IMG/VR virus record: IMGVR_UViG_3300007522_000079
Location: 1-21,536 of that record
Length of the DNA: 21,536 bases
Source: a virus
Strand: one strand, 5' to 3'
The translations under genes and the position numbers were made by a program. Positions 1 to 8,818 of the stretch are shown in pieces (position 1 is the first letter of the stretch; each line of letters starts with the position of its first letter). The notes beneath the pieces are model-generated. The model ran no database searches. It was not told the origin of the DNA and worked only from the letters and a program-made list of their open reading frames with translations.

Positions 1-1
1 A

Positions 2-397
2 ACTGCCGAGGTTAATGCAAAAGGCGTGTATGATGCTAAAAAAGACAACCTAACTTTCGCACAAAAAGAAACTGAAATGCGTTTGAACTCCGCGGATAAC
101 GCTGCCAGAATTGCAAGTCTGGATAGAAATGTCACAAGACAAATTAAAAGCGCGGAGAATACAGCGGTAAGAGATGATCTTAAATTCCGTCTAGGGCTCT
201 TTAAATCAACGCTTACTGAAGTAAATACAGCTATAACAGAAGCCCGCAAGGCATTTCCGCCAGACGAAGCTTTAATAAAAGACTTACAGCAGCAGTTTAA
301 TTCCACCTTCACAGCTATGAGTGCTCTGGCTAACCAAGGTGGCGATAACACAGGAAGCGGAGCAGCGGCTAATATGCGCTCTTATTTCACTAAATAA
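2..397 (+). CDS. C-terminal part of a coiled-coil virion protein (5' end outside window)
   Basis: The reading frame is open from the first complete codon of the window and no stop precedes the GTG at 26, so this is most likely the 3' end of a longer gene that starts to the left. About 132 residues are visible. They are rich in Ala, Lys, Glu, Asn and Gln with a helical, coiled-coil-like pattern, and end in a Gly/Ser/Ala-rich stretch before the last residues MRSYFTK. No catalytic motif is visible. It lies 14 bases upstream of the giant virion protein gene on the same strand, the position where podoviruses often encode internal core proteins. An internal virion or ejection protein is therefore plausible, but this rests on context only. 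The family is not recognised. Confidence 0.7.
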   Translation, partial: TAEVNAKGVYDAKKDNLTFAQKETEMRLNSADNAARIASLDRNVTRQIKSAENTAVRDDLKFRLGLFKSTLTEVNTAITEARKAFPPDEALIKDLQQQFNSTFTAMSALANQGGDNTGSGAAANMRSYFTK

Positions 398-411
398 GGT
401 AAAGGGTTTTT

Positions 412-3400
412 ATGGCATTTGATTTTGTAAGAGCATTTGCTGACGGGCATACCCCTGCGCAAGTAGCGGATTTTTTAGGTAAAGAGTATAAGTTCAACGT
501 TGCAGCTGCTCGTAAAGATGGGCACTCCGACTCTGATATTATCGCGTTTTTAAACACCCCCGAAAAAATGCCTGACGTTTCTTCCCAAAAAGAAGGGTTT
601 ATTCCTAGCCTTAAAGAAGGAGCTAGAGGGGTTCTTAATGCAACTGGGTTAGGTTTGTCCGCTCCTTTCCGATCAGATGAAAGTATACGTGCAGATTATG
701 AAGGGCAACAAAAAGCCGCGGACGAACGAAACGTAAGCCATACCCCTTTTGCTGCGGTACCAGAAGCTTTCAAAAATGAAGGGGTAATGTCTGGGTTAGG
801 TACAACGTACGACGCTACTAGAGATGCATTGGGAAGGTCTTTACCTTATATGGCTCCTACAATTGCGGGGGCTGCGGCGGGGGCTAGAGCAGGGGCGTTA
901 ACTTCTCCTTTTACTGGGTTAGCGGGTCCTGTTGTTGGGGGACTTTTAGGAGGTGTTGCAGGTGGAGTTTCTCAATTTGCAGGTTCTAATATTCAGCGAC
1001 GTATTGATGAAGAAACCCCCGGCCCTTTAGTAACCCCTGAAGTATACCAAACAGCTACAGGCCAAGCCGCATTAGATACCGCTGCCACAATGTTTACTTT
1101 AGGTACAGGCGTAATTGCTAAAGTTATAGGCCGCCCTATTGCAAATATTTCAGAAGGGCAGTTAATGCGTCTGGCAACTGCGTCTTTAGCTAAAACTGTA
1201 GGTACAGGAGCTGTACGAGGTGTAGCTAGTGAACTACCTACTGAAGTTGCGCAGCAAATATTAGAAAGGCGCCAAGCGGGGTTAGATTTAACTTCAGAAG
1301 AAGCTTATGCCGAATATGGTGAATCTGCAGCGGCTGGCGGAGTTTTAGGTGGGCTATTAGGTGGAGCAGGGCAAGTAGTAACAAGAGGTCAAGCAAGAGG
1401 GGCTGTAGAACGAAAAGAATTAGCCGCTCAACAGCTGGAACAAGGAGAACTCGCCAGAATACAAGGAGAACGAGATCAACAGCAAGCGACGGTAGATGAA
1501 GCCCAAGCACAAGCAAAAGCACAAGCCGACATAGCTGCGGAATTAGAAAACTCTAAACTAGGTTTAAATAGAACACTTCCTGGTGTAGATGAAGCAGTGG
1601 GCCCCGTGCCACAACAAGCGGAAGAGGCTTTAGCGGAGGAGCAAGTTCCAGATAATCAGCTAGGTTTATTTAGCTCAAGAGGTAACCCTTCAACTGAAGT
1701 ACTAACTGGTATCCAACGACAAAAACAAGCCGAAAGAGAAGGCGTAGCTGCGCAAAAAAAAGTTGAGCAAGAAGCCACCACCGCCCAAAACCAAATTGAA
1801 AAAGAAGCCGCCGCCTCTGCAAAAACAGCTGCCTTAGAACAGGCTCGCCGAACAAATTTAGCAATAGCTAATGAAAAGCTTGCTACACCAGAAGGCACTA
1901 CAGAGGTAATAGGCGCGTTAAATTCACCCGAGTCCTTTTTTAAAGGGTACTCAATAGCAGACCAAAATAAAATTCGCACTCAGTTACAACGGCGTTTAGA
2001 GGCTTTTAAAACTAAAGATTTAAACTTACAACAACAACGTCAGTCAGAATTCGAGACAGTGTTTGCAGCTATAGAGCCTACCCCAGAAACTGAATTAACC
2101 CCAGAAAAATTAAGTGCTGCAAAGTTAAGCAAAAAGAACCAAATTAAACTAGCAGGCTTAGATTTAACAATAAAAGAAAACTACGACCTAGTAGCCGACA
2201 TAGCTAACAGCAACCAAAACGACGCTGGACCTGCTGCTCGACTTCTTGAAAACATCGTAGAACCTGAGGTAGTACAAGAGCAAACAAACGTAGCTCCACA
2301 AGAGCAAGAAGCCGTTGATGACGAATGGGATAATTATGACACAGGAATTGCATATACAGATTTACCTAAAGAACAACAAACCAGAGTTAGAGATGCCCGG
2401 GAGGAGAATTACCTAAACCAAAACGAAGCAGACGAAATTGCCGGAGTAGCTAAGAGAAATACTAAACTTACTATTAAAGAAGCGGCTAAAGCTTTAGGGC
2501 GTGAAATTGACGCGGCTTTGACTAAAGGTTCTAAGTTAAATCTTACCGCCAACGAAACTCCTCCTGAGGTATTAAAAGCGCTTGTGCAGTTAATTGATGT
2601 TTTAGTGCGGGAGGGCGTGCAATCCCTTAAAGACGTTACATCTCGTATTCGCCAAGACTTAGGAGAAAATGTATTTAGAAGTATAAACCCAAAGGATGTT
2701 TCTAGAATACTGAACCAACAACGGACTCAAGCTAAAAAGCAAGCCGCTAGCAAACGAATTAAACAAGCGGGTGAGGCCAAAGCCCCTGCAAAATCAAGCA
2801 CTTTAGCAGCCCCCGTAGAAGATCTTACAGGCAAAGCAATATTTAAAGATTTGATGCAAGAAAGAGTTAAAGATGCTCGTTTAAATCTAGGAGCCGCGCT
2901 TAAAAAAATAGCGCCTAAGTTATTGTCTATGTACCAGCTAGTAGACCAATTTGGGCGTGAAATGAGTGCGTTAGTGTCATACTCTGAATTAAACGATACT
3001 ATGACTATGGCCCAACAGCGAATCCACCAAAAAACACATAAGTTTGTTTCTGAATGGGGTAGTTTTTCTTATAGTAATTCTGCACAAGCTAAAATTTTAG
3101 GTACGCTAATGGCGGACGCCTCTCGTTTAGGTATTCACCCTGACGAAGATATTAACTCTAAAGGCAACGCCCATTTAACTGCCGAGATGCGGAGGGATGA
3201 ATTTAACAAAATAAGTTCTACTTATAAAAACTTAATGCCTGAAGCAAAACAAATCTATCAAACAGCTAAAGCTATGTTGCAAGATAACTACAAACTAAGA
3301 AGTGACACATACAAAAGCTTAATTGCCGATGCATATAAAGAGGAATTAGAAAATGCATCCCCAAAAGAAACCGCGGCTATTAACGCTAAAATCAATATAG

Positions 3401-5625
3401 CCATCGACGAACATGAAGCTTTAATCGGTGAAATTAAAGGACCGTACTTTCCGCTAATGCGTAACGGGGAATTTATAGTAACAGCAAATTCAAAAGAACT
3501 TAGCGCTCTTAAAGAAAGTTTAGATAACGCTGTTGGTAATGAACGGACTCGTATAGTAAACCTTATACGTATGATGGAAAAAGACGAATCCCATTATCAA
3601 GTTCATGCAGCAGAAAAACGGTCAGAGCAAAACAAAATTACCAAAAGGCTACGGGCCAGGAATATGGACGTGTTAGAAAGTAAATCAGAAAACTATATGA
3701 ATAACCTTAGGGCTAGTTCTTTTGGTGCGATTGATCAGTTGCAAAAAGTATTTGATAAAGAGATTGACTTAGATATTGACCCTGGAGAAATGGCTAAACT
3801 TCGCCAAGCTATGATTAGCAGTGTGCTAGCAGGACTCCCAGAAAACTCAGCTCTAAAACGTCAAATTACTCGTCGGAATATTGCGGGTGCTTCTACTAAC
3901 ATGTTGCAGTCTTTTGCGGAATCAATGGAACGAGATTCGTTTTACCTATCTAGAATGCAATACATGAAGCCTTTATCTAAAGCTTTAATAGATATAAAAA
4001 AGCAGTCTAAAGGGGATATGGCGCTACGAGATGTTTACAATAATGTTCGTGCTCGTTTAAATATGGACATTAAGTACGACAACCACCCAATTCTAAGTAA
4101 GTTATCTGGTATTAGTTCTATCTACCATTTAGGTATTGCACCATCTTATTTACTTACGAATATGACTCAGCCTTTTATGATCACTGCCCCTGAGCTAGCC
4201 GGTAGGTACGGTGCAGCTAAAGCGAGCAAAGCAATTATAAATGCATGGAAAGATTCTCGTAACGCAATTTCTGGAGGCCGTAACGGGAAGTTCTTTAGTC
4301 TATCAGATGCCGATCTAAGTAAAGCTTTTTCGGGAAACGAACTTAAAATGGTTCGAGCTATGCAAGACTTAGGTAAGCTGGATATCGCCAACAATATGGA
4401 CACCGAAGTTTACACTAAAGGAATGAACCCAAAATCAATTAAGTTTTGGACTGTTTTTAATTGGTCTTCTCATAATATTGAACTAATGAACCGCCTAACT
4501 TCTGCTCTTGCCGCGTACCGTTTGGAATTAGAAAAGACTAACGGCGATCAAGATAAAGCTACATCCGCAGCCCGTAACGCGATCGAACGTACCCAGCTTG
4601 ATTATAGCGATACTAATGCTGCTTACTTTATGAAACAAGGGCATTTGGGAGGGTTAAATCGTATCCCTATGCAGTTCAGAAAATACCAGCAAGGTATGAT
4701 TTACTTACTAATTGATAACTTTAAAAAGGCTTGGGCTGGAGACAAAGAAGCTAGAAACGCGTTCTTCTATTTAATGGGTACTCAGTTAACTATGGCAGGG
4801 GTACGAGGAGTTCCAGTTGTTGCGCCTATATTGTTCTTAATGGGAGCTTTTGAGGATGACGATGACCCTAAAGGAGACTTAGAAACTCAAATACAAAATG
4901 CATTAGCCGATTCTGTTGGTCCTGAAGTTGCTAGAACGTTTTGGAAAGGGTTACCTGCTATGATGGGAGTCGACTCAGCTAGTTTAGGCATGGAGAATTT
5001 ATTTTTACCGTTCCCTATGATGAGAGCTTCTGAAATAACAGGCGCAAAATCAGGCAAAGACATGGCTTCTAACCTTTTTTACAATGCTGCAGGGGCTCCA
5101 GTTAGCTTAATGGCTAGGTTTGGAGATGGCGTTTTACTAGGAGCTGAAGGGGATTACCAAAAAATGTTTGAAAAGTTTCTTCCTAAAGTTATAGCCTCTG
5201 GAATTAAAGCGGAGCGTTTAGGAAGTGACGGGTTAACCACTCGTTCTGGAAATGTAGCAATAGAAGCCGAAGAGTTTTCCGCTTGGGATATGGCTATAAA
5301 AAGTTTAGGTTTTGCGCCTTTAAAAGAAACTCAATATTATGCGGCTATGATTGCAAAAGAAACTACAACTCGCGCAATTGATTCTCGTAGAAACATGATA
5401 ATTAAAGCTGCTGCTACTGCTAGGATGAACAACGAAGACCCTTCAGAAGCTATGCAACAACTTAAAGAGTTTAATATTGACCATCCAACCCGCGCAATTA
5501 CAGGGGATTCAATAAGAAGGTCTGTATCTAACCGTAAACGCGATAAACAACAACGAGATGAATCAGGTGTAAGGTTTAATAAACGCGAACGCGACTTAAA
5601 AGAAATTGATAGGTTTACTAGGTAG
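412..5625 (+). CDS. Giant internal virion protein, PLxRFG / large polyvalent protein type
   Basis: A 1737-residue protein starting at an ATG behind a purine-rich stretch (AAGGTAAAGGG). Residues 1-60 form a small N-terminal domain. About residues 145-200 are a Gly/Ala-rich hydrophobic segment that could enter a membrane. About residues 320-500 are Gln/Ala/Glu-rich and probably coiled coil. The long C-terminal part has features I associate with large polyvalent phage proteins: a hydrophobic stretch with NMTQPF followed by PELAGRYG, then PMQFRKYQQG, then PVSLMARFG at about residues 1563-1571, which resembles the PLxRFG motif, and a basic tail. Such proteins are thought to be packed in the capsid and ejected with the DNA. 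No lysozyme or transglycosylase active site was found. The gene ends just before a convergent terminator. Virion location is well supported by type; the exact role is inferred. Confidence 0.85.
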   Translation: MAFDFVRAFADGHTPAQVADFLGKEYKFNVAAARKDGHSDSDIIAFLNTPEKMPDVSSQKEGFIPSLKEGARGVLNATGLGLSAPFRSDESIRADYEGQQKAADERNVSHTPFAAVPEAFKNEGVMSGLGTTYDATRDALGRSLPYMAPTIAGAAAGARAGALTSPFTGLAGPVVGGLLGGVAGGVSQFAGSNIQRRIDEETPGPLVTPEVYQTATGQAALDTAATMFTLGTGVIAKVIGRPIANISEGQLMRLATASLAKTVGTGAVRGVASELPTEVAQQILERRQAGLDLTSEEAYAEYGESAAAGGVLGGLLGGAGQVVTRGQARGAVERKELAAQQLEQGELARIQGERDQQQATVDEAQAQAKAQADIAAELENSKLGLNRTLPGVDEAVGPVPQQAEEALAEEQVPDNQLGLFSSRGNPSTEVLTGIQRQKQAEREGVAAQKKVEQEATTAQNQIEKEAAASAKTAALEQARRTNLAIANEKLATPEGTTEVIGALNSPESFFKGYSIADQNKIRTQLQRRLEAFKTKDLNLQQQRQSEFETVFAAIEPTPETELTPEKLSAAKLSKKNQIKLAGLDLTIKENYDLVADIANSNQNDAGPAARLLENIVEPEVVQEQTNVAPQEQEAVDDEWDNYDTGIAYTDLPKEQQTRVRDAREENYLNQNEADEIAGVAKRNTKLTIKEAAKALGREIDAALTKGSKLNLTANETPPEVLKALVQLIDVLVREGVQSLKDVTSRIRQDLGENVFRSINPKDVSRILNQQRTQAKKQAASKRIKQAGEAKAPAKSSTLAAPVEDLTGKAIFKDLMQERVKDARLNLGAALKKIAPKLLSMYQLVDQFGREMSALVSYSELNDTMTMAQQRIHQKTHKFVSEWGSFSYSNSAQAKILGTLMADASRLGIHPDEDINSKGNAHLTAEMRRDEFNKISSTYKNLMPEAKQIYQTAKAMLQDNYKLRSDTYKSLIADAYKEELENASPKETAAINAKINIAIDEHEALIGEIKGPYFPLMRNGEFIVTANSKELSALKESLDNAVGNERTRIVNLIRMMEKDESHYQVHAAEKRSEQNKITKRLRARNMDVLESKSENYMNNLRASSFGAIDQLQKVFDKEIDLDIDPGEMAKLRQAMISSVLAGLPENSALKRQITRRNIAGASTNMLQSFAESMERDSFYLSRMQYMKPLSKALIDIKKQSKGDMALRDVYNNVRARLNMDIKYDNHPILSKLSGISSIYHLGIAPSYLLTNMTQPFMITAPELAGRYGAAKASKAIINAWKDSRNAISGGRNGKFFSLSDADLSKAFSGNELKMVRAMQDLGKLDIANNMDTEVYTKGMNPKSIKFWTVFNWSSHNIELMNRLTSALAAYRLELEKTNGDQDKATSAARNAIERTQLDYSDTNAAYFMKQGHLGGLNRIPMQFRKYQQGMIYLLIDNFKKAWAGDKEARNAFFYLMGTQLTMAGVRGVPVVAPILFLMGAFEDDDDPKGDLETQIQNALADSVGPEVARTFWKGLPAMMGVDSASLGMENLFLPFPMMRASEITGAKSGKDMASNLFYNAAGAPVSLMARFGDGVLLGAEGDYQKMFEKFLPKVIASGIKAERLGSDGLTTRSGNVAIEAEEFSAWDMAIKSLGFAPLKETQYYAAMIAKETTTRAIDSRRNMIIKAAATARMNNEDPSEAMQQLKEFNIDHPTRAITGDSIRRSVSNRKRDKQQRDESGVRFNKRERDLKEIDRFTR

Positions 5626-5630
5626 CTACC
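5621..5630. repeat. GGTAGCTACC palindrome, left copy
   Basis: A perfect 10-bp palindrome overlapping the stop of the giant virion gene, in the context CTAGGTAGCTACCAAAAAAG. A second copy in inverted context lies at 8770-8779. Only these two were found, one at each end of the primase/65-aa pair. Confidence 0.6.
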
Positions 5631-5655
5631 AAAAAAGAACCCCACCGAAGTGGGG
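5631..5655 (-). terminator. Rho-independent terminator of the minus-strand replication unit
   Basis: On the minus strand a perfect 6-bp stem CCCCAC/GTGGGG closes a stable TTCG tetraloop and is followed by TTCTTTTTT. It lies about 50 bases past the stop of the 65-residue gene and right at the end of the convergent plus-strand virion gene. In the plus direction the hairpin has no T-run, so it should act mainly on leftward transcripts. Confidence 0.85.
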
Positions 5656-5669
5656 CCAAAGAGGACTAC

Positions 5670-5690
5670 AAAAGTAACGAGGAGGTTACT
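5670..5690 (-). terminator. Possible second, weaker terminator hairpin
   Basis: Inverted repeat AGTAAC (5673-5678) and GTTACT (5685-5690) with a 6-base loop. On the minus strand it is followed by a short T-run. It precedes the stronger TTCG-loop terminator by about 15 bases, so the two could act in tandem. The stem is AT-rich, so it may not be functional alone. Confidence 0.35.
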
Positions 5691-5705
5691 AATCAATATC
5701 GTATA

Positions 5706-5903
5706 CTAAATTCTCCATACGCGCAAGCCATATATTTCTTGTTCTACAACAAACTTAACTACTAATTTAAACCCTAGCCGTTTAGCTTTTTTAGTTACAA
5801 AGTTTGCTACAGGCACCCTATTTAAACAAGGGATGAACATAGACGTGCCGGGAACAAACTTACTCCACTGTATTTCAATCGGTAGACCCAGAACTGAGAG
5901 CAT
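5706..5903 (-). CDS. Small conserved-looking phage protein of unknown function (65 aa)
   Basis: It follows the primase-helicase gene and overlaps its end by 29 bases in another frame. The chosen ATG at 5903 has only a weak AGG-type SD inside the primase gene, so translation is probably coupled. The protein pattern (W-S-K-F-V-P-G-T-S-M-F-I-P-C-L, a basic middle, then a short beta-rich C-terminus ending YGLRVWRI) resembles small proteins I have seen beside replication genes in other podoviruses, but I cannot name a family. It has no signal peptide, membrane segment or catalytic motif. It is the last gene before the terminator. It is very probably real because the frame is short but protein-like and the placement is operon-like. 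Confidence 0.7.
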   Translation of the reverse strand: MLSVLGLPIEIQWSKFVPGTSMFIPCLNRVPVANFVTKKAKRLGFKLVVKFVVEQEIYGLRVWRI

Positions 5904-8709
5904 TTTCTAGTGCCTTTTCATCAAAGTTAGGTAGCAAAGTAACGTCAAATTTAAGTACAGCAATAGCATTCATCCCACTAAAAGAAGTACCAGCCCCTAA
6001 TCGTTTAGTGCCTTCGTCTGAGATCAACGCTTTTGATTTTCTATGTGGGCGCAAAGATTCATCAAATCCAACTTGCAGTTTTTGGCAATACTGGCGGTAT
6101 GCTGGAATAGATACAAACAGCGTCTTAGTATCTGGCTCATATCTAATAGACATAGACTTACCCCTAGGCTCACGAATTGCCTGAGTGTCTAAGTTGGTAC
6201 GTTTGTCTTTAACCCCATTAGCAATAACCATTTCGTCCAAATGACTGTATAAATACGCAGAAATACTTTCGGCCGGGTCGGCAATATATTTTTTAATAGT
6301 CGCCCTAGATTCTTTTATGTGGGCTACAATAAACTCCATTACAGGTATATGGTCAATGTCATGCAGTCCTATTTTACGAGATATAAGCCCTGCAGTAATA
6401 GCCACCGCCGCCATACTAATCCAAAAACGCTCCGAGTTTTGTGCTTCAGCAAGTCTTTCAATACGAGCATGTACTTTTTCCATTAGCGTTTTTACTTCGT
6501 CTAAGTTAGCCACTAAGTATTGCGCAAAAGGTCGAATAGCGTGCCCGTAATTGTCATACAGCTGTCCAAAGTGCGTTCTAGACCAAGTAGGGTCAGCATC
6601 TTCTTCTTTCTGTATGTAAAACTCTAGCATACGGTTTAGCTCTCCATCTGGAATAGCCTTAAGGGAAAGCACATCATCTACTAAAGAACTATTACCCGTA
6701 CTAATAAGAGCAGTTTCCCATGAAGTTGTATTCTCTTGGATGCCGCTTTCGTATTGTTTGGCTTTATGTTTAGCCCTACCTTGAGTAGCTTGGTACACTA
6801 CATCTGATTTTTCCAACGGAGTCATATTAGTTATCTCATCAAACAATGCTGGAAAATTATGCAGTGTACCCATGATCTGCAGCTTCGCATTTATAGTATC
6901 TTTAGAGTTAACAATCTGTGGTTTCGGATTTCCATATATGCTTGCAATAGCGTGGAGGATGGTTGATTTTCCTGATCCCGAAGCATTACTCATTAAATGC
7001 AACACAAACCCTTCTACTTTAGTGTGCCGCACTAATAACGCCCCAAACCCTAGGAAGAAAGCGAAAGCTCTGGGCTCCATGCCTATTTTACCGTAGACAT
7101 TAACCGTGTCTTTCCAAACTTCAAAGCTGCCCTTAGGTTGAAATACAGGCACGAAAGATAGTGTTTGTGTTGTTGGGGGGCTGTAAACTGTTTCTGCAGC
7201 GCGTACTTCATCTGACCCCACAATAATAGCGTCGTTATCTGGAGTCCACCCGAATTGGGTTCTAGCTTTTTTGGTTTTCGTTGTATTTTGCAATTGGTCC
7301 GCCCATTTTGAAACGTATGTCATAAGTAATTCCACCTGTTTATGTGATACTGCCATTCCGTGAAAAGCAAGAGTATCTCTGAATCTGTCTTTAGAAAGAA
7401 CGCAAGAAAGGGGAGCCGTAAATTCTCTAACCCCATCTTTCGGAAGGTGCAGTCTAAATACAATTGTATGCCCTGTTTTAGGGTCGTCTATATGTTCTGT
7501 TACATAAAAGTCGTGAGGGTAAACCAAAATATCAGGTTCGTCTTCCATTCCTTTTAAGTATACCCCTCCAAACTTTCCTCTAATAAACGGAAAAGGGTAC
7601 TTTGGTACTGTTACTACTATTGGTTCATTCGTACTTTCTAATACCGTTTCAACTACATTTTCTTCTGGCGAAGCCTCAATTACTGCAGAGTGCAAATGTA
7701 ACGGGGTTGAAATCTTATGTTTACATCCTTCACATCCACTAGGATTAAACTTTTTAAATGTGTCGCATAAGTGAGGGCTAGTGTCTTCCGCTTTAGCAAG
7801 TACGGTTTCTCTGTTGTAGTCTCGGTGTCTGTGTGACATGAGGTGAATAGCTGTTTCTCTATCTTCACATTTATTAGCAATAGATAGTGCCGCTCTCCAT
7901 AAATCATATCCAACGGTTTCTTGTGTTTCATATGCTGTTCTTAGCTGATTACAACCTTCACCCTTCATACTTAACTGCATAATCTTTTTAAAAGAATGGC
8001 CTTTGTTTTCCAATAACCGTATAGCCATAGGGGCTATGGTGCTATAGTCTAACTTTTTACCCTTAAGGCCTAGCCCATTTACCAATGAGGGAAAGCGACC
8101 TTTAAACTCTTCAAAAGGCTTAGGTTTTCCCATAAATAATATGTTTACAGGCAATGGGTTGTCTTTGTCTTTTAAATGCAAAGTGCCCGGCACCCGTAAT
8201 ACCCGTGCCCCATCTGCAGGGACACTCATATCTACTTCAAACTTATTAGCCACACATGATTTTTTAAATTCTTCAGCGTGAGGAATCCACTCTTCATATG
8301 TAACAGGTTGCTCAAACGCCCAGTATGCGTGTAGTCCTCGGCCAGATGAAACCACCGTAGGTTTATGGATACCAGTTGCCTTGCAGTATTGCGTAAGGGC
8401 AGCTACACCCTCTGAAGCATCTTTATACGGCTTACCCTCTCCACAATCTATGTCTAGAAAGAAAGATTTTAAATGAGCTATGTTTGATGTAATTCTCGAT
8501 TTTGTTGTCTTATAAGAAGCTAATGCAAAAAATACATCATATCCTTTTTCTACAAATTCTTCCGATTTTGCTAACAGCTCATCTATAGACTCCACCCCTA
8601 TTTGGCGGACTGCGTTAGCGGATTTTACACTTGCTTGCTTAATCCCAAACAGAAAGTACTTGTCGGAAAGGGGTAGTACTGATTCTAAAAATTGTTTTGG
8701 AGTAGCCAT
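5875..8709 (-). CDS. AEP-type primase fused to DUF927-like helicase/ATPase
   Basis: A 944-residue replication protein. The N-terminal part has the archaeo-eukaryotic primase signatures: FLDIDCG with D86 and D88, SSGRGLHAYW at 121-130, and D160 followed by ARVLRVPGT at 168-176, which match the metal-binding and nucleotide-binding motifs of AEP primases. A Cys/His cluster (C315, C326, C329, H331) may bind zinc. The C-terminal half is a DUF927-like ring ATPase with Walker A SNASGSGKST at 574-583 and Walker B ALFDE at 621-625. It should unwind DNA and lay primers at the phage fork, the job done by gp4 in T7 with unrelated primase chemistry. The start at 8709 has a GAGGAC SD. A T-run terminator lies about 17 bases upstream, so expression probably depends on read-through. 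Confidence in the family is high. Confidence 0.92.
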   Translation of the reverse strand: MATPKQFLESVLPLSDKYFLFGIKQASVKSANAVRQIGVESIDELLAKSEEFVEKGYDVFFALASYKTTKSRITSNIAHLKSFFLDIDCGEGKPYKDASEGVAALTQYCKATGIHKPTVVSSGRGLHAYWAFEQPVTYEEWIPHAEEFKKSCVANKFEVDMSVPADGARVLRVPGTLHLKDKDNPLPVNILFMGKPKPFEEFKGRFPSLVNGLGLKGKKLDYSTIAPMAIRLLENKGHSFKKIMQLSMKGEGCNQLRTAYETQETVGYDLWRAALSIANKCEDRETAIHLMSHRHRDYNRETVLAKAEDTSPHLCDTFKKFNPSGCEGCKHKISTPLHLHSAVIEASPEENVVETVLESTNEPIVVTVPKYPFPFIRGKFGGVYLKGMEDEPDILVYPHDFYVTEHIDDPKTGHTIVFRLHLPKDGVREFTAPLSCVLSKDRFRDTLAFHGMAVSHKQVELLMTYVSKWADQLQNTTKTKKARTQFGWTPDNDAIIVGSDEVRAAETVYSPPTTQTLSFVPVFQPKGSFEVWKDTVNVYGKIGMEPRAFAFFLGFGALLVRHTKVEGFVLHLMSNASGSGKSTILHAIASIYGNPKPQIVNSKDTINAKLQIMGTLHNFPALFDEITNMTPLEKSDVVYQATQGRAKHKAKQYESGIQENTTSWETALISTGNSSLVDDVLSLKAIPDGELNRMLEFYIQKEEDADPTWSRTHFGQLYDNYGHAIRPFAQYLVANLDEVKTLMEKVHARIERLAEAQNSERFWISMAAVAITAGLISRKIGLHDIDHIPVMEFIVAHIKESRATIKKYIADPAESISAYLYSHLDEMVIANGVKDKRTNLDTQAIREPRGKSMSIRYEPDTKTLFVSIPAYRQYCQKLQVGFDESLRPHRKSKALISDEGTKRLGAGTSFSGMNAIAVLKFDVTLLPNFDEKALENALSSGSTD

Positions 8710-8726
8710 ACCGTCCTCGATCCGTC

Positions 8727-8788
8727 AAAAAAAAAATAGGGGGGCAAAGCACGACGGCAATGCTCTTTTGGTAGCTACCCTAGCCCCC
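8727..8788 (-). terminator. Terminator or attenuator immediately upstream of the primase gene
   Basis: On the minus strand GGGGGC (8788-8783) pairs with GCCCCC (8745-8740), followed by a short CTA and ten consecutive T. The 37-base loop can fold further: a GGT-AGCT-ACC mini-hairpin and an AGCA/TGCT stem. It lies between the HTH gene and the primase start, with the T-run ending about 17 bases before the ATG. No sigma-70-like promoter is seen between it and the primase, so the element may set the level of primase expression. Confidence 0.65.
8770..8779. repeat. GGTAGCTACC palindrome, right copy
   Basis: On the minus strand the context is CTAGGGTAGCTACCAAAAG, nearly the same as the left copy read on the plus strand. 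It lies in the loop of the terminator/attenuator before the primase. Confidence 0.6.
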
Positions 8789-8818
8789 TTCTAACCTTTG
8801 TTATTGTAATGCGTGTGG

